Shown here in pieces: positions 1-9,530 of a stretch of 64,000 nucleotides of DNA. The first letter of the stretch is position 1, and each line of letters begins with the position of its first letter. Both the position numbers and the translations under genes were made by a program. The DNA is from Sphingomonas sp. CBMAI 2297 (GTDB lineage Bacteria; Pseudomonadota; Alphaproteobacteria; Sphingomonadales; Sphingomonadaceae), in the NCBI RefSeq assembly GCF_029870595.1, contig NZ_JAPDIR010000016.1:44149-108148 (forward strand), written 5' to 3'. The notes below the pieces were generated by a model. It was not told the DNA's origin, did not search any database, and was given only the letters and a program-made list of their open reading frames with translations.

Positions 1-1011
1 GCGATGGGCGAGCTCGGCCTGCACGGCATCACCGTCGAGGAGGAATGGGGCGGCCTGGGCCTGGGCTATCTCGAGCATGTCGTCGCGCAGGAGGAAGTCG
101 CCCGCGCATCGGCTTCGATCGGATTGAGCTACGGCGCCCATTCGAACCTGTGCGTCAACCAGATCCGCCGCTGGGCCAATCCCGAGCAGAAGGCCAAATA
201 TCTTCCCAAGCTGATCTCGGGCGAGCATGTCGGGTCGCTCGCCATGTCCGAGGCGGGCGCCGGCTCGGACGTCGTCTCGATGAAGCTGCGCGCCGAGCGG
301 ACCGATCGCGGCTATGTGCTCAACGGCACCAAGTTCTGGATCACCAACGCGGCCTATGCGGACACGCTGGTCGTCTATGCCAAGACGGGCGAAGGCTCGC
401 GCGGCATCACCACCTTCCTGATCGAGAAGGACATGCCCGGCTTCTCGATCGGCCAGAAGATCGACAAGATGGGCATGCGCGGCTCGCCCACCGCCGAGTT
501 GGTGTTCGACGATTGCGAGGTTCCGGAAGAGAATGTCATGGGCCCGCTCAACGGCGGCGTCGGCGTGCTGATGTCGGGCCTGGACTATGAGCGCACCGTG
601 CTCGCCGGCATCCAGCTCGGCATCATGCAGGCCTGTCTCGACGTCGTGCTGCCCTATATCCGCGAGCGCAGGCAGTTCGGCCAGCCGATCGGCCATTTCC
701 AGCTGATGCAGGCCAAGGTGGCGGACATGTACGTCGCGCTGAACAGCGCCCGCGCCTATGTCTATGCCGTGGCGAAGAGCTGCGACGCCGGCAAGACCAC
801 GCGCTTCGACGCGGCCGGCGCAATCCTGCTCGCCTCGGAGAATGCCGTGAAGGTGTCGCTCGAGGCGATCCAGGCGCTGGGCGGCGCCGGCTATACCAAG
901 GACTGGCCGGTCGAGCGCTTCGCCCGCGACGCCAAGCTGCTCGACATCGGCGCCGGCACCAACGAGATCCGCCGCATGCTGATCGGACGCGAGCTGATCG
1001 GGGCGGCATGA
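1..1011 (+). CDS. ivd: Isovaleryl-CoA dehydrogenase, 5' end cut by the window
   Basis: Flavin-dependent acyl-CoA dehydrogenase of leucine/isovalerate breakdown, oxidising isovaleryl-CoA to 3-methylcrotonyl-CoA. The frame is open from base 1, so the first Met at base 4 is internal. The 336 residues seen are about 50 short of the roughly 387 usual, the missing part being N-terminal. Visible motifs are EAGAGSDV and FWITNAAYAD of the middle FAD/substrate domain, LDYERTVLAG carrying the glutamate typical of the isovaleryl branch, and QALGGAGY with GTNEIRRMLIGREL at the C-terminus. The next gene overlaps its stop by ATGA. The carboxylase subunits for the next pathway step lie downstream (mccB, mccA). 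A related short-chain acyl-CoA dehydrogenase is possible, but motif and context favour ivd. Confidence 0.9.
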   Translation, partial: AMGELGLHGITVEEEWGGLGLGYLEHVVAQEEVARASASIGLSYGAHSNLCVNQIRRWANPEQKAKYLPKLISGEHVGSLAMSEAGAGSDVVSMKLRAERTDRGYVLNGTKFWITNAAYADTLVVYAKTGEGSRGITTFLIEKDMPGFSIGQKIDKMGMRGSPTAELVFDDCEVPEENVMGPLNGGVGVLMSGLDYERTVLAGIQLGIMQACLDVVLPYIRERRQFGQPIGHFQLMQAKVADMYVALNSARAYVYAVAKSCDAGKTTRFDAAGAILLASENAVKVSLEAIQALGGAGYTKDWPVERFARDAKLLDIGAGTNEIRRMLIGRELIGAA

Positions 1012-1376
1012 GGCTGCTCCGCATCCTGGGCGTGATCGGCGCGATCCTGCTGATGGCGGGCGAAGCCTATCGTTCCTGGGGTGCCGGCCGGCCGGTGGTG
1101 TTCTGGATGGACGACATGCTGGCCGGCACGATGATGATCGCCGCGGCGATACTTGTCGGCCGCCAGAGCTTCGCCACCCGCAGCTTCTTCGCGGCAAGCT
1201 GGGGCGTCGCGGTGGGCATGCTTTATGGCAGCTTCTTCGGGAAACTCTACGATCCGGCGAACGGCCATCCCGGCAATTTCTCGATCGGCCTGCTGACCTG
1301 GCTGGTCGGCATCGCCTTCGTGCTCGCGATCGGCGGGCTGATCGCGAGCATCCTGCTGCCCAATCCGCGACGGTGA
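1008..1376 (+). CDS. Small integral membrane protein, unknown function
   Basis: A 122-residue hydrophobic protein whose ATG overlaps the stop of ivd (ATGA at 1008-1011), so it is probably translationally coupled. About four membrane segments are visible, near residues 4-22, 36-53, 58-76 and 92-117. A short polar region with FFGKLYDPANG lies before the last one, and the tail is basic (PNPRR). No family is recognised. Overlap with ivd suggests co-transcription but not a role in leucine breakdown. It ends just before a strong hairpin shared with the convergent peptidase gene. Confidence 0.75.
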   Translation: MRLLRILGVIGAILLMAGEAYRSWGAGRPVVFWMDDMLAGTMMIAAAILVGRQSFATRSFFAASWGVAVGMLYGSFFGKLYDPANGHPGNFSIGLLTWLVGIAFVLAIGGLIASILLPNPRR

Positions 1377-1383
1377 CCGGTGA

Positions 1384-1411
1384 ACCTCCCCGGGGCCAGG
1401 CCCGGGGAGGT
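1384..1411. terminator. Strong hairpin between convergent genes
   Basis: ACCTCCCCGGG at 1384-1394 pairs perfectly with CCCGGGGAGGT at 1401-1411 around a six-base loop. It fills the 43-base gap between the membrane-protein gene and the convergent M13 peptidase gene. There is no T-tract on either side, so it may terminate or protect both transcripts but is not a canonical intrinsic terminator. Confidence 0.55.
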
Positions 1412-1419
1412 CGCGGGAA

Positions 1420-3489
1420 CTACCAGATCTTCACGCGCTTGTCGGGCGCAAGGTACAGCTTCTCGCCCGGCTGCACGTTGAACGCCGGATACCATGCGTC
1501 GAGGTTGCGCACGGTGAAGGCGCGCCAGCGGCCCGGCGCGTGCGGGTCGGTCGCCACTTCGGCGCGCAACGCCTCCTGGCGCTGCTTCTCGCGCCAGCTC
1601 TGGGCATAAGCGAGGAAGAAGCGCTGGTCGCCGGTCAGCCCGTTGATCACCGGCGCCTCCTTGCCCTTGAGCGAGGCATGATAGGCCTCGTAGGACGCGG
1701 TCAGCCCCGCCACGTCGGCGATGTTCTCCGCCAGCACCTGCTTGCCGTTGAGGAACAGGCCCGGCAGCACCTCATAGGCGCTGTACTGCGCCGCCAGCGC
1801 CGCGCTGGCTTCCTGGAAGTGCTTCAGGTCCTCCGGCGTCCACCAGTTGCGCAGCTTGCCGGCGCTGTCGAAGCTCGACCCCGTATTGTCGAAGCTGTGG
1901 CTGATCTCATGGCCGATCGTCGCGCCGATCGAGCCGTAATTGGCCGCCGCGTCGGATTTGGGATCGTAGAAGGGCGCCTGCAGGATCGCCGCCGGGAAGT
2001 TGAGCGCGTTCTGCAGCGGCAGGTTCACGGCATTCACCGTCTGCGGCGTCATCCACCATTCGCCCTTGTCGACCGGCTTGCCGATCTTGGCGAGCTGGTG
2101 CCGCGTCTCGGCCTTCTCGGCGCGCTGCAGGTTGCCGACCGGGTCGTCCGCCTTCACCTCGAGCGAGGCATAGTCGCGCCACGCCTCCGGATAGCCGACG
2201 CCGACGCGCATCGTCTCGATCTTCTTGCGCGCCTCGGCCTTGGTCGCCTCGTCCATCCAGCTGAGGCCGGCGACGCGCTTGTCGAACGCCGCCTTGATGT
2301 TCGCCACCATGTTCTGGATGTCGGCCTTGGACGAGGCCGGGAAATAGTCCTTCACATAAAGCTGGCCGACCGCGTCGCCCAGATTGTTGTTGACGCTGGC
2401 GATGGCGCGCTTCTCGCGCGGGCGCATCGCCTGCTGGCCGCGCAGCTGCTTCGAGAAGAAGTCGAAGCTCGCCTGGTCGAACTTCGCCGGCAGCGCCGCG
2501 GTCACCTGGTTGATCTGGTGGAAGGCCAGCCAGTCCTGCCAGGCCTCGATCGGCTCGCTCTCGACCAGCTTGGCGAGCTTCGCCGTGGTGGCCGGATGCC
2601 AGACGATGAACTCCTGCTGCCCGCCCAGCCCGGCGGCGTTCCAGAAGCCGTCCCAGTCGATCCCCGGCGCCTTGGCCGCGAAATCGGCCTTTTTCCACCA
2701 ATTGTCGGCCTTCTGCACGTCCTGGCTGGCGACGATGTCGGTATGCGCGGTGGCGATCTTGGTCTCGAGGTCGAAGACCCGCGCGGCGCGCGCCGCCGGA
2801 TCGCTCATGCCCGCCAGCGTGAAGACCTTGAGCAGATAGGCCTTGTAGCCGTCGCGCGCCTTGGCCATCGCCTCGGTCTTCGAGAGATAATAGTCGCGAT
2901 CCTCGAGCCCGAGGCCGCCCTGCAGCACATAGGGCACGGCCTGGTCGGGCTTGTCGAGCGCCTGGCTCACCCACAGGCCGAACAGGTTCTCGGTGTGGAA
3001 ATTGGTCGCGTTGAGCGGATCGACATCGGCGCGGATATTGCCGCCCAGCATCGCCGAGAGCGCATGCTTGTCCTTCAGCGCGGCGATGGCGTCCAGCACG
3101 GGCTTGAGCGGCATCAGCCCGCGCGCCTCGATCCCGGCGGTGTCGGTATAGGCCTTGTACCAGTCGGCGATCCGCCGCTGATCGGTGCCGGTGGCGGCAT
3201 CGGCCTTCAGCGCGGCGTCGATGATCGCCTTGTTGTTCGCCTCGGCCTTGTTGAACACGTCGAGGAACATGCCGGTGATGACGCGATCGGCCGGAATCTC
3301 GGTCTTCGCGCGCCAGCCGCCATTGGCATATTCCTCGAAATCGTCACCCGGCTTCACCTGCTTGTCGAGCCCGACCAGGTCGACGCCGACGCCGGTGCCG
3401 GCCGCGGCGGTCGTGCCGGTACCGGGGCCCGAGGGGGTGCAGGCGGTGGTCGCGAGCAATGCCGCGACGAGGAGCGTGTAAGTCTTCAA
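1420..3489 (-). CDS. M13 (neprilysin/PepO) family zinc metallopeptidase, probable lipoprotein
   Basis: Zinc endopeptidase of the M13 family, 689 residues, normal length. The zinc motif HEISH is at residues 527-531, followed by ENIAD (588-592), which supplies the third zinc ligand and a catalytic aspartate. The N-terminal M13 domain occupies about residues 40-440. The first 17 residues form a hydrophobic signal ending in TTAC, an imperfect lipobox, so the protein is probably exported and possibly lipid-anchored at Cys17; a Pro/Gly/Thr-rich linker follows. It is transcribed away from mccB, with a 127-base divergent region between them. Its substrate cannot be inferred; it interrupts the leucine genes without an evident link to them. 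Confidence 0.93.
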   Translation of the reverse strand: MKTYTLLVAALLATTACTPSGPGTGTTAAAGTGVGVDLVGLDKQVKPGDDFEEYANGGWRAKTEIPADRVITGMFLDVFNKAEANNKAIIDAALKADAATGTDQRRIADWYKAYTDTAGIEARGLMPLKPVLDAIAALKDKHALSAMLGGNIRADVDPLNATNFHTENLFGLWVSQALDKPDQAVPYVLQGGLGLEDRDYYLSKTEAMAKARDGYKAYLLKVFTLAGMSDPAARAARVFDLETKIATAHTDIVASQDVQKADNWWKKADFAAKAPGIDWDGFWNAAGLGGQQEFIVWHPATTAKLAKLVESEPIEAWQDWLAFHQINQVTAALPAKFDQASFDFFSKQLRGQQAMRPREKRAIASVNNNLGDAVGQLYVKDYFPASSKADIQNMVANIKAAFDKRVAGLSWMDEATKAEARKKIETMRVGVGYPEAWRDYASLEVKADDPVGNLQRAEKAETRHQLAKIGKPVDKGEWWMTPQTVNAVNLPLQNALNFPAAILQAPFYDPKSDAAANYGSIGATIGHEISHSFDNTGSSFDSAGKLRNWWTPEDLKHFQEASAALAAQYSAYEVLPGLFLNGKQVLAENIADVAGLTASYEAYHASLKGKEAPVINGLTGDQRFFLAYAQSWREKQRQEALRAEVATDPHAPGRWRAFTVRNLDAWYPAFNVQPGEKLYLAPDKRVKIW

Positions 3490-3616
3490 GCCGACTCTCC
3501 CGTATTACTGTATGACAAGAGCGCTACTCCTGCGCGCTGCTTTGCGCCAGCACCTTCCCATGCCCGCCCGGCCAGTGTAGGGAAGGGAAAACTAGGACAG
3601 GAAGGATGCCCTATCT

Positions 3617-5218
3617 ATGAGCGCCCCGGTGCTCGATTCGAGGGTTGCGGCGGACAGCGCGGATTTCCGCGCCCGTGCCGCGCACAATCGCGCCTTGGCG
3701 GAGCGGCTTCGCGCCGATGTCGCCCGGGCGGCGCTCGGCGGCAGCGAAGCCGCCCGTGAACGCCATGCCGGCCGCGGCAAGCTGCTCCCGCGCGAGCGCG
3801 TGGAGCGGCTGCTCGATCCCGGCGCCCCCTTTCTCGAGATCGGCCAGCTCGCCGCCTGCGACATGTACGAGGGCGAGGTTCCCGGTGCCGGCATGATCGC
3901 CGGCATCGGCCGGGTCTCCGGGCGCACCGTGATGATCGTCTGCAACGATGCGACGGTGAAGGGCGGCACCTATTATCCGATGACGGTGAAGAAGCATCTC
4001 CGTGCCCAGGAGATCGCCGAGCAGAACCGCCTGCCCTGCATCTACCTGGTCGATTCGGGCGGCGCCAACCTGCCCCACCAGGCCGAGGTCTTCCCCGATC
4101 GCGACCATTTCGGCCGCATCTTCTTCAACCAGGCCAACATGTCGGCCAAGGGCATCCCGCAGATCGCCTGCGTGATGGGCAGCTGCACGGCCGGCGGCGC
4201 CTATGTCCCCGCCATGTCCGACGAGACGGTGATCGTCCGCGAGCAGGGCACGATCTTCCTCGCCGGCCCGCCGCTGGTGAAGGCCGCCACGGGCGAAGTC
4301 ATCTCGGCGGAAGACCTGGGCGGCGGCGACCTCCATGCGCGCAAGTCAGGCGTGGTCGATCACCTCGCCGAGAATGACGAACATGCGCTGACCATCGTCC
4401 GCGACATCGTCAGCCACCTGCCCGCCGATCGCACGCCCGATATCGCGCTGCTCGATCCGCGCGCGCCGAAATATGACGCGGAAGAGCTGTACGGCATCGT
4501 CCCCGAGGACGTCCGCGCGCCCTATGATGTGCACGAGGTCATCGCCCGCATCACCGACGGCAGCGAATTCCACGAGTTCAAATCGCTCTACGGCACCTCG
4601 CTGGTCTGCGGCTTCGCGCATATCTGGGGCATGCCAGTGGGCATCATCGCCAATAATGGCGTGCTGTTCAGCGAGAGCGCGCAGAAGGGTGCGCACTTCA
4701 TCGAGCTGGCCTGCCAGCGCCGCATCCCGCTGCTCTTCCTCCAGAACATCTCCGGCTTCATGGTCGGTGGCAAATATGAGGCGGAAGGCATTGCGAAACA
4801 TGGCGCGAAGCTGGTCACCGCCGTCGCTACCGCCACGGTGCCCAAGATCACCGTGCTGATCGGCGGCAGCTTCGGCGCCGGCAATTACGGCATGTGCGGC
4901 AGGGCCTATTCGCCCCGCTTCCTGTTCACCTGGCCCAACAGCCGCATCTCGGTGATGGGTGGCGAGCAGGCCGCATCGGTGCTCGCCACCGTCCACCGCG
5001 ACGCCGAGAAATGGACGCCGGAGGAAACCGAGGCCTTCAAGGCGCCGATCCGCCAGCGCTATGAGGATGAGGGCAATCCGTGGCACGCCACCGCGCGCCT
5101 GTGGGACGACGGCATCATCGATCCGGCCCAGACGCGCGACGTGCTCGGCATCGCGCTCGCCGCGACGCTGAACGCGCCGATTCCGGAGCGCCCGGCCTTC
5201 GGCGTGTTCCGGATGTGA
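3617..5218 (+). CDS. mccB: Methylcrotonyl-CoA carboxylase, carboxyltransferase (beta) subunit
   Basis: Transfers the carboxyl group from carboxybiotin to 3-methylcrotonyl-CoA, giving 3-methylglutaconyl-CoA in leucine breakdown. The 533 residues have the two crotonase-like carboxyltransferase halves. Characteristic stretches are VDSGGANLPHQAEVFPDRDH, GSCTAGGAYVPAMSDE, and near the C-terminus FGAGNYGMCGRAYSPRF with MGGEQAASVL; the first identifies the methylcrotonyl rather than the propionyl family. AGGAAGG at 3599-3605 lies 11 bases before the ATG. The biotin subunit mccA is nearly 1.9 kb downstream, separated by three small genes, whereas the two are often adjacent in liu clusters. Confidence 0.95.
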   Translation: MSAPVLDSRVAADSADFRARAAHNRALAERLRADVARAALGGSEAARERHAGRGKLLPRERVERLLDPGAPFLEIGQLAACDMYEGEVPGAGMIAGIGRVSGRTVMIVCNDATVKGGTYYPMTVKKHLRAQEIAEQNRLPCIYLVDSGGANLPHQAEVFPDRDHFGRIFFNQANMSAKGIPQIACVMGSCTAGGAYVPAMSDETVIVREQGTIFLAGPPLVKAATGEVISAEDLGGGDLHARKSGVVDHLAENDEHALTIVRDIVSHLPADRTPDIALLDPRAPKYDAEELYGIVPEDVRAPYDVHEVIARITDGSEFHEFKSLYGTSLVCGFAHIWGMPVGIIANNGVLFSESAQKGAHFIELACQRRIPLLFLQNISGFMVGGKYEAEGIAKHGAKLVTAVATATVPKITVLIGGSFGAGNYGMCGRAYSPRFLFTWPNSRISVMGGEQAASVLATVHRDAEKWTPEETEAFKAPIRQRYEDEGNPWHATARLWDDGIIDPAQTRDVLGIALAATLNAPIPERPAFGVFRM

Positions 5219-5258
5219 ATTCATGCAACACTGAAATCGCTAACGGGGGGAGGCGAAT

Positions 5259-6056
5259 TTGCAGCGAGACTATGCACCCATCATGAACCTGGCGCTCGAA
5301 CTCGAGGGCACCGATCCCGGCGATCACGCACGGCGTGACGAGACCGAAGGCCGCTATCGGGCGGCGATCGGCAGCTTCGTCGAACAGCTGGTCGCGGAGC
5401 GGAGATCCGCCGATGCGGCGACGCGTGCGGTCAACGACGACCTGGACGAGATTTCCGCGCTCTCCGCCGCCGAGCTTCATTCGACCTACGACAGAATACG
5501 CTACGATCTGTTGAACCAGATCGAGGAGGTGGCAGGTCCATCGCCCTGGCAGCGCGCCGCCCAGAAGCGCCTGGTAGGCCTTGGCGGCGTGGTGCTCGTG
5601 GTCCTTCTCGTCGCCGGCTATTTCGGCTTGCGTCAGTATAACCTGACTCCGGTGACGGCGCCGCTCGAGACCCGCGCCGGACTGGAGCAGCGGGCCAATG
5701 CGCTCGCCAAGGTGCTCCACTACGAGTCCTGGGCAAGCGGGCGACGCGGCATGATCAAGAACCTCCTGCTCTGGCCGTTCGAACCGCTCCCGGAAGAAGT
5801 GGCCGGTGCCCGCGAGCTTTCCAGCGTCGCGCTTACCGGCGCCGCCAAGCTGGTGGAGCTTCGCGAGGCATGCGGCCTGCAGCTCGGCAGCGGGGATCAG
5901 GCACTGACGCCGCAGGAATATGGCGTGCTGAACAAGGTTTCGGATCATCTGCGCAACAAGGCGTCGCAATGGCGCGACCCGCCGGTTCTGACCGTGCTCG
6001 ATCCGATCCGGTCGAGCTATCCCTGCCCCGAGCCGGCCGCGCAAACGCGACATTGA
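5259..6056 (+). CDS. Hypothetical single-pass membrane protein
   Basis: A 265-residue protein I do not recognise. The TTG start at 5259 is preferred because a GGGGGGAGG ribosome site ends seven bases before it; an ATG at 5283 would shorten it by eight residues. Residues 1-95 are acidic and predicted helical. One membrane helix lies near 108-126 (LGGVVLVVLLVAGYFGL), followed by a larger C-terminal part of about 140 residues that is presumably outside the cytoplasm and contains Cys residues near 206 and 257. It sits 40 bases after mccB in the same direction and may share its transcript. Confidence 0.7.
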   Translation: MQRDYAPIMNLALELEGTDPGDHARRDETEGRYRAAIGSFVEQLVAERRSADAATRAVNDDLDEISALSAAELHSTYDRIRYDLLNQIEEVAGPSPWQRAAQKRLVGLGGVVLVVLLVAGYFGLRQYNLTPVTAPLETRAGLEQRANALAKVLHYESWASGRRGMIKNLLLWPFEPLPEEVAGARELSSVALTGAAKLVELREACGLQLGSGDQALTPQEYGVLNKVSDHLRNKASQWRDPPVLTVLDPIRSSYPCPEPAAQTRH

Positions 6057-6110
6057 CCATGCACCTGCTCCCTCGCGTAACCTGCGCGAGGGAGCCTCGA
6101 AGGATCCGCC

Positions 6111-6614
6111 ATGAAACCTCTCTTCGCAGCCCTCGCCCTCCTCGCCCCGCTCCCGGCACTTGCCCAGACCACGCCCACGCCCAGGCTGCCCCCGGCCAAC
6201 CCGCTGCCCTATGAGGATGCCGAGGCCGCGGCCGTGATGACTCCGATCAACGCCATGTTCGCCGGCCTGGCCGCGCGGGACGGCGCCGCGGTCCTCGCCC
6301 AGACCCGGCCCGAGGGCGGCGCCACTGTCGCGATCGAGAAGCCCGACGGCAGCCGCGTCATCCGCCATCTCAGCTGGGCCGAGTTCGCCGCCGGGATCAA
6401 GCCGGGATCCGAGAAGCTCGAGGAGCGCAGCTCGCTGCCGGCGATCGAAGTGGACGGCGACATCGCCATGGTCTGGGCGCCCTATGTCTTCCTGATCGAC
6501 GGCAAGGCCCATCATTGCGGGATCAACCATTTCGACCTGGTCCGCGAGAATGCGTCGTGGAAGGTGCTCAACGTCACCTGGTCGCAGCGCACCACCGGTT
6601 GCGCCGCGCGATGA
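6111..6614 (+). CDS. Exported NTF2/SnoaL-like protein
   Basis: 167 residues with a clear signal peptide (MKPLFAALALLAPLPALA, cleavage after ALA). The mature part resembles the putative lumazine-binding/SnoaL branch of the NTF2 fold: an early helix (PINAMFAGLAARDGAAV), a central strand EVDGDIAMVWAPYVFLIDG and a final strand ENASWKVLNVTWSQR. Such proteins are small alpha+beta cones whose ligand is usually unknown. Its stop overlaps the ATG of the next gene by four bases, so the two are probably coupled. Confidence 0.8.
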   Translation: MKPLFAALALLAPLPALAQTTPTPRLPPANPLPYEDAEAAAVMTPINAMFAGLAARDGAAVLAQTRPEGGATVAIEKPDGSRVIRHLSWAEFAAGIKPGSEKLEERSSLPAIEVDGDIAMVWAPYVFLIDGKAHHCGINHFDLVRENASWKVLNVTWSQRTTGCAAR

Positions 6615-6934
6615 GCCGCGACACGCTCTTCCTGCTCGAGCACGAATTCGCCGATCCCGCCCTTGGCGGCCAACGGGTCTTCTATTGCCGGGACTGCATG
6701 ATCATCGAAGGCCTGCTCGCCACCTTCCCGGAGCGCGCCGCCGATATCGAAGTGGTCCGCGTCGCCTGGCCGCGCCCGCGCGCCGCGGTGGTGGCGGCGA
6801 TCGGTGCGGAGAACCAGAATCTTCCCGCGCTCGCCTGGACGCGGGAGGACGGCAGCGCCGGCTTCGTCAACGAGATCGAGGCACTGCTCGCGGCCCTGGC
6901 CGAGCGGCACGGCTTTCCGGAGCGGCATCCGTGA
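6611..6934 (+). CDS. DUF3088 family protein
   Basis: 107 residues starting at an ATG that overlaps the previous stop (ATGA, 6611-6614). The start region MSRDTLFLLEHEF, the FYCRDCMIIEGLLATFP segment with a thioredoxin-like CRDC pair at the head of a helix, and the ENQNLPAL and AERHGFPERHP tail match the DUF3088 family as I know it. The layout suggests a small thioredoxin or glutaredoxin-like fold, but function is unknown. It is cytosolic, although its overlapping upstream partner is exported. Confidence 0.8.
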   Translation: MSRDTLFLLEHEFADPALGGQRVFYCRDCMIIEGLLATFPERAADIEVVRVAWPRPRAAVVAAIGAENQNLPALAWTREDGSAGFVNEIEALLAALAERHGFPERHP

Positions 6935-7057
6935 TTTCCGCTTCCCAGATAGGATTTCGCGTGTTTCCACCGGCAACGATGCAGCGCAGCCTTCGCCTCG
7001 CCATTCTCCGGTCTTCGCGGCCGGCGCTCGAGGCGGGGATTCGGAGGTTCCATAGCC

Positions 7058-7084
7058 TAAACTTCGTAAACTTCCGCGAGGCCG
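7058..7084 (+). promoter_or_regulatory. Direct-repeat element upstream of mccA
   Basis: TAAACTTCG at 7058-7066 is followed immediately by TAAACTTCC at 7067-7075, a nine-base direct repeat ending 13 bases before the mccA ATG. The segment GTAAACTTCCGCG (7066-7078) recurs exactly at 57241-57253 upstream of the DUF1285 gene, and flanking bases are partly shared. It may be a regulator site or part of a dispersed repeat; no regulator is identified here. Confidence 0.45.
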
Positions 7085-7088
7085 CCCG

Positions 7089-8960
<1,872 letters not shown>

Positions 8961-8969
8961 CCCCCATCC

Positions 8970-9055
8970 GTCACCCTGAAACTGTTTCAGGGTCCAACTC
9001 TCCTCGAGCGATATCGCTTGTGGTGCTTTGGATGCTGAAACAGGTTCAGCATGAC
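8970..9055. repeat. Inverted pair of REP-like palindromes (REPIN-type)
   Basis: The left unit holds the palindrome CCCTGAAAC-T-GTTTCAGGG (8974-8992). The right unit holds GCTGAA/TTCAGC (9033-9049). The outer sequences are inverted copies of each other, starting GTCACCCTGAA and ending TTCAGCATGAC, about 35 bases apart. This is the layout of two REP units in inverted orientation. It separates mccA from the MaoC gene and could act as an mRNA end structure. Confidence 0.7.
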
Positions 9056-9074
9056 CAAGAAAGAGGCGGAACGA

Positions 9075-9530
9075 ATGGCAGGCAGATATTTCGACGCGTG
9101 GCAGGTCGGCGACATGGTCGTCCACGAACTCCGCCGCACCGTGACGGAGACGGACAATCTCCTCTTCTCGACGATGACGCACAACACCCAGCCGCTCCAC
9201 CTCGATGCCGAGGCGGCGCGGGCGAGCGAGTTCGGCCAGATCCTCGTCAACGGCACCTTCACCTTCAGCCTGATGGTGGGGATCACGGTGGGCGACACCA
9301 CGGCGGGCACGCTGGTCGCCAATCTCGGCTATGACGCGCTGCGCATGCCGAAGCCCGTCTTCATCGGCGACACGTTGCGGGCGGAAAGCGAAGTGACCGA
9401 AGTCCGCCCCAGCAAGTCGCGCCCCGGCCAGGGCATCGTCACCTGGCGGCATCGCATGCGCAACCAGCGCGACGAGATCGTCTGCGAATGCCTGCGCTCC
9501 GCCCTGCTCAAGAGCCGGCCGGCGACGTGA
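9075..9530 (+). CDS. MaoC-like acyl-CoA dehydratase/hydratase
   Basis: 151 residues of the MaoC/hot-dog hydratase family, hydrating an enoyl-CoA. DAEAARASEFGQILVNGTFTF holds the hydratase-2-like region, with GDTLRAESEV and GQGIVTWRHRMRNQ in the second half as in mesaconyl/citramalyl-type MaoC proteins. The start at 9075 is preferred over an ATG at 9051 because GAGGCGGA lies just before it and the earlier codon belongs to the REP-like element. By position it could act on methylglutaconyl-CoA or another short enoyl-CoA, but that is inference: no crotonase-type LiuC is visible in the window. Its stop overlaps the next start by GTGA. Confidence 0.82.
   Translation: MAGRYFDAWQVGDMVVHELRRTVTETDNLLFSTMTHNTQPLHLDAEAARASEFGQILVNGTFTFSLMVGITVGDTTAGTLVANLGYDALRMPKPVFIGDTLRAESEVTEVRPSKSRPGQGIVTWRHRMRNQRDEIVCECLRSALLKSRPAT

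Noticed and set aside
1540..3759. Long plus-strand open frame opposite the M13 peptidase gene
   Set aside because: High-GC shadow of the peptidase reading frame; its translation is low-complexity Arg/Leu/Ala-rich, with no domains, while the opposite strand has a complete zinc peptidase.
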